From positions 32,357,162-32,421,161 of the forward strand of contig NC_092698.1 in NCBI RefSeq assembly GCF_964275005.1: a stretch of 64,000 bases of DNA, in the 5' to 3' direction. The position numbers and the translations under genes are program-made. Below the pieces are notes generated by a model. The model had not been told where the DNA came from. It saw only the letters and a list, made by a program, of their open reading frames with translations, and did no database searches. Position 1 is the first letter of the stretch. The number at the start of each line of letters is the position of its first letter. Below are positions 12,122-25,355 of this stretch, piece after piece. The stretch comes from Diadema setosum (lineage: Eukaryota > Echinodermata > Echinoidea > Diadematoida > Diadematidae).

Positions 12122-13422
12122 AAAATGTGCCGACATAATATTATAAACACTACTGGAACTAAGAAAAGTTTTGTGTAGTTTGACGTAATTTTCGTCAGTA
12201 TTTGGCGAATTCCCTTTAACTCTAGTTCTATTTGTTGATATTCAGTCATCTGATCTCAAGAAATTAATGTCCCGGATTTATGTCAAACGAAGACACGTGC
12301 GTATATTGCATCTTAATGTTATACCAGCCGGCATCATTTTACCGTTGATACCTCGACGTAGGCCTGATATTTATCTGACGTCAAGATCAGTATCTCTACT
12401 TTGAAATGGTCAAGAAAATTACATACTGAAACGTGTTTGTTCAACTTATAAAAGCAACTGCTTATATGCACTGCCTGCTTAACTATATTCCATTACGGAG
12501 TTTATTTATATTGTTTGATTTTCACTCATTTCTAAACCTGTAATTTGGTAAGTGCATAACAATTTTTGAATCTCATATATATATAGTTGTTATCTTTATT
12601 GCTACTATAACACCACATCCCTCACTTCATCGGGGATCAATCTTTTCATGCATATTAATAGGTCCTTTTCCAACACAGGTTTGGACAGCGCTTACAAAAT
12701 ATAATTTGTATACTTCACATCAACCACACTGAGCTTTAAATATGAATTCAAAGTCAAAGGGAGACTTTATCACAAATCAAGAAACTCGTTTGAGAAACCG
12801 TCATACAAAAGTAAAAATGAAAATACAGCGAAAAATCATATACAGTAGTTATCATTCATATCATGCCCATGAAAGTCATGGTCTATTGGTCTTAACACGT
12901 CATCGAATTTGGTGTATCGGTTACCAAAATGGCCGGTCATAAATCTCCTTGCAAAATTTATGTATTCACAGCCTCTGTCTGAAGATGTGTAGGGATATAA
13001 ATGTTCTAGATCACTCTTCAACGGTGTCATGTTGACACTTAAAGTGTTTGGTGTTTTTTTTTTTTTTTTTTTTGGGGGGGGGGACAAAAAAAAAATCTTT
13101 AATGCTTCACAAGAACGTTGTGTTTTGCGTCTGCAACATCCTGGATGTACCACATGTCGCGAGTTTGAGTGAAGCCACTCAATGCCAATGTTGCACACTC
13201 TACGTCGAGGTACTGACAATCAAGACAGTGATTATAATGCTTGTAAATAATATCATTTTGATAAATTTCCTCTGCATTTTCACTTTCCGAATCTTACAAT
13301 TGCCTTCTTATTTTTCATGTTGCCTCTGTGTATATACGACATAATATATTCGTTGTGTATGTACGCATTGTGGGGGATTTACTTGGTCTACGTATCAGGA
13401 CGTTCTAATTTTGGGGTCATCC

Positions 13423-13701
13423 CACTAGACCGACACCCACGAGTTCGACATTGAAAACAGGGCCATTTCTAATAGTCATACAGCTCACGAGTCATACAGC
13501 CCATGAGTTCGACACAAGGCAAATAAAGCCCATGAGTTCGACTCTAGGTAAAAACATCCCAAGAGTTCGACAGATTTTACAACACGGGGCCTAATATGTC
13601 GGTCTCGTGGGCATTGTTAGCTTAGTGTCGAACTAATGGGCTGTATGACTCGTGAGCTGTATAACTCATGGGCTATATGACTCGTGGGTGTCGGTCTCGT
13701 G
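13423..13701. repeat. Fold-back element with repeated GAGTTCGAC words
   Basis: The outer 21 bp (CACTAGACCGACACCCACGA...) match the inverted 13681-13701 almost perfectly. A second inner pair is 13478-13515 against 13625-13662. The left half repeats the word GAGTTCGAC about five times in different contexts. No coding capacity. Best described as a palindromic non-autonomous element. Confidence 0.85.
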
Positions 13702-14798
13702 ACCTGCACCCCTAATTTCCATCTATTGGTATATCCATCTGTGTGTCTTCAAGTTCAGTACTCCGTCATTGTTATCCAAGGTACTTGTATTTGTTTATCA
13801 ATACGAAAAGAACACTCATGTAAGGTGTCCTTGGTACAAAATTCTTGTGATCATGTGGGATTTACCACCAGATAGACCTACTGTTGGTTGTACAGAATGT
13901 GTCATTATTTTTCCATAACGCAGCATCCACACTACAAATGTAATCGGTGGGCTGCAAGCTGCGACCAGCGGTGTAGGCTTATATGTTGCTAAGAGCAAAT
14001 ATTAATGTTACGCAGATGTGGTGCAGTGTAAAGAGATAAAGTTACTGTGTACAACGTGATATCGACATACTTGTAGGATGGAAGTAGACTGTAAATTGCA
14101 TGTTAAGTCTTTCTGGCTCTGTGTGAGATCAAATGATCGAGTTTTACAGTGATTGTACCCTGAATCTAGTAGAAAGATTTTCCGAATAGTGCATGTGAAT
14201 ACAGAGTATCATCGCATAATTATGTAGAGATTTAAGCATCTCCACCTTAAAATGAACATAAAATCTCACATGATTCTTTAACTACGATCAAAGAAATTTG
14301 AACAACACTTCATCAAACCAGCTGCTCATTAGACATAGAATAATGAATTCATCACTCCATTTAGATCTATATTTTAGGTATTTTGTTACCTGCCTATGTG
14401 ATATATATGTCTGTAAATATAATATGAACTCTATCAGATCTAATCTCTATTTTGTCGTCCATGCTCCGAAAGGACAACTATTTTTGCAAAGACACTTTCT
14501 GTAATATATTCAACAGCTTTCATGTACATGTAGTTGTTACAATGTGAGTAACATTTCGGTTTTCCTAATGACCACTGTGAAGTCTTACCTTTGTTATTAA
14601 CTTTTGTTTGTACAGTTTGGAGAACAAGACACTCACAAAGAACAATGATCAATAAATACAAATAACTTGAACAAACTCTTACCAATGTAACTCTTCTGTA
14701 ATACATGATGTATACTTTCAGTTCTGTAAGGTGTATTTACCCTTCTGGCATGACATCTTGAAAGTTTACATGTGTAACTATTTTTTTTTTTTTTTTTG

Positions 14799-14889
14799 AC
14801 TGATTGACAAATTGTCCTACATCGACATAAATAAAGACTGATCAATTCAGTGCTTATTTACGTCGATGTAGGGCAATTTGTCAATCAGT
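14799..14889. repeat. Short near-perfect inverted repeat (snap-back)
   Basis: Arms of about 38 bp (ACTGATTGACAAATTG... inward) are reverse complements with few mismatches, separated by about a dozen bases. It sits directly next to a T-run and an (AATG)n tract, as expected of a small MITE. Confidence 0.85.
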
Positions 14890-15420
14890 TGCAATGGATG
14901 GATGAGTTTATTAATAAATGAATGAATGAATGAATGAATGATACATCTTGTTTTGTATTGGTGGATGAATGGATAGATTATAGAAGCTATAGACCTTGTC
15001 TATTGTCTTTCCATTTTGTTATACACGCATACATGCATCACACAAACACGACTTGCAGCAACATGTTCATATAAAGAACTAACTTTCGGCAATTGCAACG
15101 CCTAACACTCTTCTCGTATCTTTTTTTTTCTTGAAACATTTTTCACCAACTAAGTCAAAAAGCAGAATAAACAATGCCTGCAGTAGGAAAAATTCACACT
15201 TCTTGTGAGATTTTACTGAAGATGAAACTGAAGACAATGAGATACAAGGGTACATTTCATACAAACATGACATATTAGAGCTAACAACTTTGCCATAAAA
15301 GAAGTTTGACGTACATTTTTTTTTCTCCTTTGCCCTCTTCACACACGCTAACTGACAATGTTCTTAATTTAATACAAAGTGTTATACATGTACAGTGCAT
15401 CAAAGTTGCTACAGTATAAC

Positions 15421-15811
15421 TTAAAGAGACTGTACAGTACTGGTTGAGGTGAGGATTCAGGTTTATAACATTTTTTTCGGTGAGACAATGAGAAACCTCT
15501 TATGAAATATGAAAGAGCATGTAATTTCAAGAAGGTTTCAATGTATATTTGATGGAAATTGGCCTTGAAATGGCCGAGATATCCAAAAAAGCGATCCTAA
15601 AAAAATTGACAAGACACAACTTTTATTGGGATCTCTTCATTTTACCTTGGTTTTAGATATCTCGGTCATTTCAAAACCAATTTTCATCAAATAAACTTTT
15701 GATTCCCCTTAGAATTGTATGCTCTTTAACATTGCAGAGTGGTTTCTAAATATCTCTCAAAACGTTACAAGCTGAATTTTCATCTCAACCAGAACTGTAC
15801 AGTCCCTTGAA
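15421..15811. repeat. Fold-back MITE family A, copy 1
   Basis: Begins TTAAAGAGACTGTACAG and ends CTGTACAGTCCCTTGAA; the ends and much of the interior are inverted (GAGATATC...GATATCTCGG). Related to copies at 29591-29988 and 34524-34914. This copy is the most diverged, with TTGA in place of TTAA on the right. Confidence 0.88.
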
Positions 15812-17233
15812 GACATCTTCATCAATGTGCATCTATGGAGCAACATGTGTTGCTGAAGTCCATAGAATATGTTCCCTGTAACTTAACCACTGACACAAGA
15901 CTCTTGAAACTGTAAGAGCCTGCATAAGAAGTCAATTTGTGATTTGTCACAAACTATGCAAGAGAATTGTTTTCACAGTGTTCATTGTGTTCAGTCTACA
16001 CAACACCAGTCTTTGATAACACATGTCACACCTATCTATACACAGCCAAGTCACTGTCACACAGTGTCTGGTCGGGCTAGTCATACTGCAGGCCACTACT
16101 AGCGATCTTTACATGTGCAACACTCCTGATTATGCTGCGCCTCTTCCCCAGTTGAACAACAGGAATAACTGTTCCAACCATATGTGGAGCAATATTTTTT
16201 ATCTATTTATCTATTTTTCTATTGTTATTTTTTGCCTAACAGCTGCATCAAAAGACAAGTGTCTGCGATGAAAAGCTTGCTACTATTCACACCTGAACAG
16301 CATCTTTTGAAAGTATGCATTGATGGTAAAGGAGACATAAAGTCTTTAATGCATTTCCATTATATCTATTAGTTTGGGAAAGCCTGCACTCTGGATCTCA
16401 GGAACACTATTCATACTACTGTATTTACACTTGGATTTTCTTACAAGTGAAAAGATAATAGGCAATGGTAATAGAATCACATTTGTGTATTTCCAAAGAT
16501 GCAACACCATAATTTCACCTCCATATTGTACACAATTGTTTTTCTATTTCGCTGCCACAAAATCAACAATAAATATGACATACAGCAGCATGTCATTTTG
16601 GGATTTGGTAATATTGTAAACGAAAGTACACCACATTTATGCAGAGCACATTTATTATTTATCACAACTGATAAACATTGAGAAGAGAACATGATCTTAA
16701 AGCGGTGGAAAACAAATCCAGGATATTTGTGAAGTTACAGCCTGTTAAATCTGATCTGGTTTAAGCATATCACTTGCCTAGGTTAGTGCAGATATGCTGT
16801 AAGAGAGAGGTTACCTGATCTAAAATTGAAGCATGTAAATACATTTCTCATATTGAAAACCTACAAAGTGAACTTATCCTGCAGCCATTGTAAAATATCT
16901 GATTTTTAAATAAGCAAAGTATTCCCGAAATAAGGCTTTTTTTCCCTTCTTGCTCAAACATTCACCTTGAAGCATTGGCTTACTGATGATTATACAATTA
17001 AACACAATGTAGCTTATTTTATGTTTTAGAAAATTATGACAAAACCATACCTTACTCAACAAAGATATACTGCAATTAAGCTCTGTTTTCAGTATACCTG
17101 CACAAGTGGTCTGGTCACCAAATCTTGCCAGGTACAGGCAAACTTGGTTTTATGGAAACAACAACTATCTATGAAACATCACCTGCTTTAGCTTGCAGAA
17201 ATCCGCTAGAATGCCATCCAAAGCCTGAGAGTG

Positions 17234-20200
17234 TCATTCATACCCCCTGGAGGACAGAGAGAGAGAGAGAGAGAGAGATACAAAACATTGTGTGAGCTGA
17301 TGAGGGCCAAATGTATGCACAGATTCACATGTACATGTAGCTCATGGGAAAAAAGTATAATCTAAACTGCAGCTGAATGAGAAATCCTCAACGATAAAAG
17401 CAAATTGTGATGGACAGATTTATTACTTACTAATTTGGTGATGGTAATGCAATTTGCATCAGTTCCATTGTGTATGTTGTTTGAAGGATTATACATTGGT
17501 CCAGAGTATACTTTTGTAAAAGTCAATTCTCGCAAATGGAGAGCTAAATTGCAACCATTGCAGATTTGATCTCAGGTTATGAAACCAGTCAATAAGAATA
17601 AAAACAAAACAACAAATTGGCAGCTATATATACCTACACATAGTTAATAATTCTACAAGCGCGAAAATATTTCTGACTATTCCACAACTGATATCGATGA
17701 CCTTAAAGGTTGGTATAGGCACTACCAATGCTCTTCAATGAACATAATACAAATGAATAATAAACACACATCAAGTGTGGCTTCTGAAAAGAGACCATAA
17801 CTTTCAAACTTGATAAAGCCCACTCACGCTCGATTACAAATAGAGAACACTATGTAATTCAGCCGATACTCACTCTACCATGGGTGCTATATCCCAGTTG
17901 GTCTGTGAGGATGCTGGTGGGTCTATTGTCACTCCCTTCTCTGTGACAACAGCAATTTCATACTGAGGAAAGAACACACAAGGCAATATGAAAGCCATAA
18001 ATGCATGTGAAACTCTGAAAGCTTGAACAGAGTACAGTGTGGGTTTACCGTTGTCTGATCTTTTTTTCAAGTTGTTGCTTGTGTTTTCATGATTTCACCC
18101 AACTAGGTGGATAATGATTGCCAACTGCTGAAATTAGTCTTTTTACCTTAACAATTCCAAAAGGGGCTGACAAAGGTTCAGTAAGACTACCTGAACTCTT
18201 GAATAGAATACAGTCAGTGCCTTACTGGCTACATGATGCATAAGAGAATGAATCAATAATAAATGATATAACACAAAAACTGTTGAAGGTCTTCAAATAT
18301 AATTTCTTCCTAGGAAGACAAAAAAAACTAGAGAAGCACTCCGAGAGCAGAGGTCTCAGCCAAGCAGCTTATTTCCACCACTGATCTTGTTCTTCCACAG
18401 AGATCAGTGATTTCCACCCATACATAAGCGCCCTGAAAGTTGCTAGATTTCCCAATATAGAAACCTTTGATACGTCATCAACTTCCAGCTGCGCGGCACG
18501 CCTCGCCTTAGCAGAAACTAGAGCACATACTTTAGTGCGCTTATGAAACCTCACAAATGCGTAGCTTGAACTCCTGAGCTCATTCACCCTACCTGCTAAA
18601 ATATCGATAATACTTCACAAAATCCACAATTACCAGGTCTCACTACCAAAATCTAATCATCTGTTACACTTGTACTTGTGTCATTCTCAATCTTTCCTGT
18701 AAGTTTCATCTAAATCTGTCCACAACTTTTTGAGTTATTTTGCACACGGACAAACAAACAAACAAATGCTGAAGAAAACATAACCTGCACCCTTGGCGGA
18801 GGTAAAAAAAAAAATCAATTGCCTAGTCCATGTATTACAAATTGAACAAAATATCAACAAAGTGAGTCATAATCTCTATGAGTAAAATTCACTTCCAGAC
18901 CCTTTTAAAATGCAAAACAAATATCGTACAGCTTCTACCTTTCAAGAGTATACCGTATTCCCACAAGTATATCATCACACGAGGGAGACACTACTGCTAT
19001 GGACCGAGTACAGTGGTACAGTGATAATGCTCTGCTATTTCTCTGCTTACAGTATCTAATTTTGTTGACAATGAATGATCTAAGTCACCGGGGCTCCATT
19101 TCATAATAAGCTGGTATGACAGCAACTCTTGCTGCACCGGCAAGTGCCTTCATAATGACAAGAATTCTGGTTCTTGATTGACTGGTGATACAGGAAGCTG
19201 CTATTCTCCCAAGAGTTACTACCCTACCATCTTTTATGAAATGGGACCCTGGATTCTGTAATTACTCACCCTGTTGAAGGACCTTGCATCCCTGTAGAAG
19301 AGAACTTTGAGGCATCGCTCCATCACTGCTCGTGCCTCCTGCTCTGTCATGCTGTTGTTCTTCTCATACGCTTCTCGCAACAGGGGCTGCGCAGATGCAG
19401 GAATATGGCATGTTTAAAAGTGATATTTCATGAAAGACATCAAGGACTGCCTATAATTATGTAATTTAAACGATGAGTAACAGTATGACAGACAGTTCAT
19501 GGGGAAGAAAAAATATGAACCCTCTAAAATCGACTGATCACATTCTCTTTCAAGAGCCGAATACTCGGGAACAAATGCATAAATATAATTCAAATCAAAT
19601 CCATAGTTTAAATTTAGTCTATGGATTAAAACAAGGGCAAGATAGGCACACAATACTCATAAGAGAGTCAATGCAAATGCATTATTGGACGTCTCCTCTG
19701 ATTGTGTCCTCAATATGCTGACAAAATTTCCATAGTCCATGGACTAACTTTACACTTCTTGTAAATTTGGGCCAAAGAATCTCACTGCTAATATGTGTAT
19801 GTCTGAGCAATGCATAATTTATTCATGACTGACGGGTGACAATTAAAAAAATGGCATTTGTAACACGAGCTGAAAAAATTTTGTCCTTAATTCAAAACTT
19901 AAAATGTAAACTATGTACAAGGTTCTCACATTAAAGAGTGAACTCTTAACACACACAAACAGTTTTAATAACTAATCAAGAATTCTCATGAATAACACAC
20001 TGAATAATACACTATTTTTAGCCTACACTTTATTCATACAAAATTTGTCTACTTTGCAAGCATTTATATCACGATGATAAACTAATTTAATGAGAAGAAC
20101 TGGCAATGTCAATTAACACAAATTTACAACTGAGATGCATCACAGTGCTATGCGATACTAAATAACAAATAATTCTCTTTCAATATACTCACCAGTGCTA

Positions 20201-23200
20201 CGTATGCCCCAAAGCCACTAGCTACATGGGGGGATTCATAGGCTACTCCAATCTTGTCAACAATGCCCAGAAAACTGGAAATAAGAAACAAAAGAAGTAC
20301 AGTATGACAGCTAATCATGCACAAGAAATGTGAATGTGCTAGGTGTGTAAATAGTAAAATGCTGCTTTTTTCCTGCTGATATACAATTAATTGTATTTGC
20401 ATGAAAAAAGAGAGTGTTAACTGTCTGAAAAGAAAAGCAACACAGCACATTTACAACATGACAATCAATGCAAACTTAAATATGAAAATTACAGATGACT
20501 GTAACGTAAGATTCCAGATTCACACTTTGTGCACCTACATGTATCAATAAAAATATACAAAGCAACTCAGACAAATTGAAAAACAAAAAATAATCACATT
20601 TTATTTCAAATATATATGGACCAATTCTTTTGAATCTGAAAATTCACACATACATAATGCATCCCACATTACACATTAAAACAGAATGAACATGCATACC
20701 TTTCTCCATTGTGGAAGCCACCTAGAACAAATGCATTCCAGAGGGGGTTGAAGTTTGTCCTCCTGTTGTACATGACTCGGGTAAGCCACGAGAACAAGGC
20801 CTTGGGTGTGAAGCTATGTCCATCATTTAGACATTCATCATCGATGCTGTGGAGAGGGATGGGCAAGGGGAAAATGTTATTAATTTCATAATGACATACA
20901 CATAGCATGTTGCTTTGTAGAACATGAAATGATTGACCGTGTACGATATGTACTGTAAAAGTGGAAATTTTTGTGCTCAGCCCGGCAAGAGGAGTTTCAT
21001 GTGTCTTTAATTTGAAGGATCAAGACAGTAAGTACTGGAACATATGGCAAGCAAAAATATTCCAGTGCTTTTATTTTCGTGCCAGTTACTGGTGGCACGA
21101 AATGCGTGAAAATTTCAAGACTGTGAAAATGTCTACTTTTACAGTACATGTGTATTGTCCTGTAAATTAATCTGCCTGGTATTACAATATTCCAAAGATT
21201 ACAAGGCACTCACCTGCTCGCCAATGGGTAGAAATAATCAAATATGACAGCAATTCAGTGAAACTAGATTGGTTTACTAGTGAATCAAGTTTATGAATAT
21301 TCCACTGAAAGGTGATTGTAGCGAGATATTCAATTCACATACTCTCAACATTGTATATTTGCACTTTCATGAATGGAATCAAATTTGTGAGCATTTGTTT
21401 CTGCAAAGTTGGGCAAATGGACAAGCTTTCTTGTTGCCTGGTATGTTTAGAATTGGAGTACATTACAAACAAACTTACAATGTATATCTATATTCTTTTA
21501 AGACTGATTTGATAGGGCTCAAAAAGTCTATCAGGCCTGTAATGAAGCAGTGTATTAGTGCACTACATGTACAGTTGTATGTGCACAAAACAAGATATAC
21601 AACGTTGTACAAGGCGGTGTAGTTCAGGCATCCTTGTGCTGTTGAAGTGAAAGTGATATGTATATCATAGGTATGACAGAGCTGGGCTTTAAATGATGTC
21701 ATAATTAAAGAATAGCCCTGTCCTGTGGAGAAAACTAATATTGATGTAAATATTGATTATCAGCATCAACAGCTACATGTACAAATAACAGCAAAGACCA
21801 ATCCCATCAGTTACAATAATTTTCCTCCACAAGCATTTCAATGCATCAACTGGTACAGCACTTAAATACTGCCATAGGCACATATTATAATAAAGCACTT
21901 TGCTGCAGCATGACTTCCATCATTGTTTAACCAGATACATCAGTCTTACATCTTTTGTTCCAAGATCTCTGTCAGGTACTGGAAATCGGCATAGTCCCCA
22001 GCTCCAGATATGACTGTGTTGTCATTGACCTTTGACACCCTGGAGATGTTTCTGAAGCGAGCAAGTGAGCCGTATGAGCCCAACATATCTGCAGCAATAA
22101 CCACTCCTCCATTGAACTTCAATCCCAGAGTAGATGTACCTGTTACAATGGGGTTTCTGCAGGAGTGGAGCAAAAACACAGAGGTAGTGGATGATTATTT
22201 TCTCATCATGGATACTGGGGATTATCAGACAGCCAGCTTTCAGAACTACACTAGTCTAGCTGAGTCTACACATTGAAGTTTACTTTCTGCAGTAGTATCA
22301 GATTTTCTTGTGAATGGTTTGGTCATAGAGGCAAAATTTCCTCCTACTTTTACAATCAGGGGCCTGGCCTCAGGGAATGAAGTAAGCTTTCCTTCCAAAA
22401 AAACAAACAAACAAACAAACTTGCACTTAAACAGATAAACATTTAACAGTTTATGACAAGACAGCTGGAAAAGTGGAAAAGTGAAAAAAAGAAAAGAAAA
22501 GAAGAAAAGACAATGAGAATGAACTGGAAACCATTTAGGAAACAAATTGGTCTAAAATTTAGGAAATTAGATTCATCTAGGTTAAATCTTTATTGCAACA
22601 GCAGTGCATGAGAGTCTACGTATAGATACTGCTATGGTAGGTACCATCACAAAAAAACTAAATCATACTCACTAACGCTGAAATTTCACGTATAAGAAGC
22701 TTAAGTACTCCAAAATGCATCTCTGACACTGTCACTTCACAACTTTAGTCAAACTTTAAAAAAATGATTTTTTTTTTTTTTTTTTTTTTAATTCTAGCAT
22801 GCTTTCACGGGCCACACGCACTTTGTAACCATGAACTTGAAAGAGGGAGACCGACCACCATTACGTCATCATTTGCGTCCGTTACGCGCGCAGAAAAATG
22901 TGTCGGCTGCTAGGGCGCTGTAGCATGCATGCATGCCAATGTGCATTGATGCATAGCGAGCGACCCCCAGACACAAGCTTGGTAGCGCCGACGGAGTAGA
23001 CGGGCTGAGAAAACAGCAGCACGAACCTTTTTAATTTCATGCACAGACAGACAAATTTCATAGATACACCTGTATGTATGTAAACAGACATGTCTTTTAT
23101 CAAAATAGGATTGCAATCTATGTAACAACTTCTCATCCATTTGATTTATCCTTTCAGTCAGGATTACATGCAAACTTATAATACATAAGACTGCACAGAC

Positions 23201-25355
23201 GTACGCACGGTGAAACTTCCGCGCCCGCGGAAATCCAAACCCCAAATTGCTCGATATTGGCCACACGACCAGTTAACAACCTGGGTAAGTTCATACAATG
23301 TACGTTTATTACTATAAAGCGCTTGATGTCGCCACGATCATGACCTCGTAAAAAATTACAGTACGATCTGAAATTTTAAAAATACCACATATTTCACTTC
23401 ATTCCAGGCGGACACATACCTCATTTCAACCTTGAATATCACATAACACATAAAATTTGGTTAAATTTCTAGTTATGCCTCGATTTTCAGGTGTTTCTTG
23501 AAGCTAATTTCTGGCTTTGAAGAGCGTCGTCTCAGAAATTTTCAAGGTAGTGTCGCAGGGATCCGATTTGTACATAACCCTATGAAGGGGACTGACAACA
23601 TGTTGGAAAAAGCCGATATCAATGCGCCCCTCCATTTCACTCCCGACCAGCCCTCGATGCGTCCGCCGTCTTATTTGTGGCCAAACGCGCAATGGCTCCA
23701 AGGGTCGCAAAAGCAAGTGCGCCCTCTCGTGTTCATGATGCTCCCTCGCTATGGACTGATGGATGATGACACTGCAATATTGCATTGCATTGCGTGTTGA
23801 TGTGGCTGTATCCAACAGGTCACACAATCACACGCATGTGGCTGTATCCAGCCAGGGACTTGTGCCATGGCTCGATGGAAAACTTTAAAGACACGTGACG
23901 TGTCACACAGGTGGCCGTATGTGTAGCACTGCCTGCATGATTGCCTTTTAATGTTACAAGTGAGAAGTCTTCTGCTCATAAAGACTGAAGAGTCATGCTC
24001 TGGTATGGCCGCAGCCCTAGCCGATGGTCTGGCTGGGCTGAGTAACGAGATGAGTTAGTCTATCATTTTGAACAGAGATGCACGGATGGCTAGCCTGACC
24101 AGACCGCTGTGCACAGCACAGCAGTCTGACATGTACTAGTGTTTAAACGTACGTAAACGACCGTCACTTTTGACGGCAAGACCACAAAAATGTCTTTTAT
24201 TTTGTTTGATTTTAACAGTAATACCACCCACCTATATCGTATGTTGCTGATGGTTGAGTTGAATTTGGTGTTTTGTTGGTATCCAAACCTTATTGTTGAA
24301 TTTTTCGGAGTAGATTGTGCGATGATTCACAAAATAAACGAACAGCCACAAACACTCAACCCGAGGTACCGTGTTAGCATTTTATGTACGCCCGTGCGTT
24401 TCGTGTGCTACGTAAAACTTTTCGTCTTCTACCATGTACAGTATTTCCGCGCGTGCTGCTCTCATGACTCATGATTTGACGTCACTCCGACTACCTCCGA
24501 CTACACCTTGTAGCATAGGGGAGTGATTGCCATTCAATAACACGCAGAAGATGAGGAGTGAAGCAATACGGACGCTCACAGACCTGATTTTAAGGATGGA
24601 TTTTGGTAGGTTTTTTATGTAATAAAAAAAAAATACGCATATCGATTATTGGGTGATTATCATAGATTACGGGGATTCCTTATATTTTAGTTTTCCACGA
24701 TTAAAAGATATTCATGAAGGAGTCGCACAACCACCACTGAAAAATGACAACGTCTGCGAAGGAGTAGACGTGCAGCCGCTGGCGCTGTCGCTTCGCGACA
24801 GCGGCTGTGTGTAGTTACACGGATGGCTAACCGCAGCAGCGACCCCATACGGACAAATACGTAGCGCCCCGCGACGGGGTTAACGGATGGCTTGCTTGCA
24901 CTTGCTGGTGCGAAAGGCAAGGGCTTCATATTAACTCAATAATTTTTACTTAAATAAACTGAGAATGAGTCACATTTGCCTCGGGATTCTAGTATAGTAG
25001 CACCATGTTAAAGATACATTGTAACATTTAATAAATCCGCACTAATTAACAGCACAACAACAGACTTTTGTACTTTAAGTTGGTGTAAGTTTAAGTGACC
25101 GGTTACCACATCTTTACTTGACGTAATACATGATGTAGAAATATGCAGAGTCATATAAGAGCGTCGCGTAAATGTAACATTACAGATGCAGTTATCACTT
25201 GAACTCGTAAATACACAAAGAGTTAATGTTCCTTACAGAGTACGTTTAGCTGGGCCAGAAGATGCGCACTTAATTCCTCCTGGAGGATCGTAAAAAGCTC
25301 CGGGACGTGGTCCATTAGTCCAGAAACTCGAGCCATTCTCCCCTATGAGATCCAT
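17234..25355 (-). CDS. psmb4: 20S proteasome subunit beta type-4 (beta-7)
   Basis: Structural, non-catalytic beta-ring subunit of the 20S proteasome core, in nucleus and cytosol. Seven exons on the - strand: 25355-25237, 22156-21950, 20846-20700, 20274-20193, 19386-19270, 17962-17874, 17246-17234; 774 nt, 257 residues (human about 264). The start ATG is 25355-25353. Recognised by [40 protein letters not shown] and [12 protein letters not shown], all hallmarks of this subunit. The N-terminal propeptide precedes [13 protein letters not shown]; in the family cleavage occurs just before the equivalent Thr. The final exon holds only 13 coding nt. Every junction is AG/GT and phase-consistent. The stop candidate TGA at 17875-17873 was rejected because splicing gives the expected Gly-aromatic-Glu end. 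Confidence 0.95.
17256..17278. repeat. (GA)n microsatellite at psmb4 last acceptor
   Basis: On the - strand this is a (CT)n tract starting about 10 nt upstream of the acceptor of the last, 13-nt coding exon, so it doubles as the polypyrimidine tract. Confidence 0.9.
18326..18811. repeat. Dispersed repeat ending in GGCGGAGGTA
   Basis: A patch starting near AGAAGCACTCCGAGAGCAG and ending in CTTGGCGGAGGTA, with an internal stretch that looks like a decayed repeat consensus. A sequence resembling its end recurs at 44595-44624. It is intronic in psmb4. The family assignment is from pattern memory only. Confidence 0.5.
19089..19252. repeat. MITE family B (GGGG-ATTTCAT ends), copy 1
   Basis: Terminal inverted repeats begin CCGGGGCTCCATTTCATAAT and end ATGAAATGGGACCCTGG. 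It contains GCAACTCTTGCTG, shared with the copy near 56711-56856. Located in psmb4 intron 5. Confidence 0.8.
20951..21146. repeat. TA-flanked MITE with TACTGTAAAAGT ends
   Basis: Left end TACTGTAAAAGTGGAAAT and right end ATGTCTACTTTTACAGTA are inverted. The interior repeats GAAA/TTTC words around TTATTTTCGTGCC. In psmb4 intron 2. The flanking TA suggests a Tc1/mariner-type origin. Confidence 0.75.
22400..22421. repeat. (AAAC)n microsatellite
   Basis: About five AAAC units in psmb4 intron 1, followed by a purine-rich GAAAA stretch up to 22510. Confidence 0.8.
22766..22788. repeat. Poly(T) tract
   Basis: Long T-run in psmb4 intron 1, next to a GC-richer block at 22796-23280 in which no exon could be supported. 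Confidence 0.85.
24783..24810. repeat. GC-rich hairpin in psmb4 intron 1
   Basis: GCTGTCGC and GCGACAGC form a perfect 8-bp stem around a 3-nt loop within a GC-rich island (about 24745-24930) about 430 bp downstream of the psmb4 first exon. Confidence 0.7.

Larger units (their letters stand above)
11630..17233. other. Intergenic region between the filamin-like gene and psmb4 (convergent 3' ends)
   Basis: No coding exon recognised. Holds the 3' flanks of two convergent genes, a (GT)n tract at 12096-12121, a T/G/A homopolymer block at 13058-13097, the fold-back element 13423-13701, the hairpin element 14799-14889, an (AATG)n patch near 14914-14940 and a 391-bp fold-back MITE at 15421-15811. 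A TTTATT motif near 16650 (AATAAA on the - strand) could serve psmb4 polyadenylation. Confidence 0.6.

Noticed and set aside
22910-23266. 118-codon - strand open frame in psmb4 intron 1
   Set aside because: No recognisable domain; the true psmb4 first exon at 25355 splices over it.
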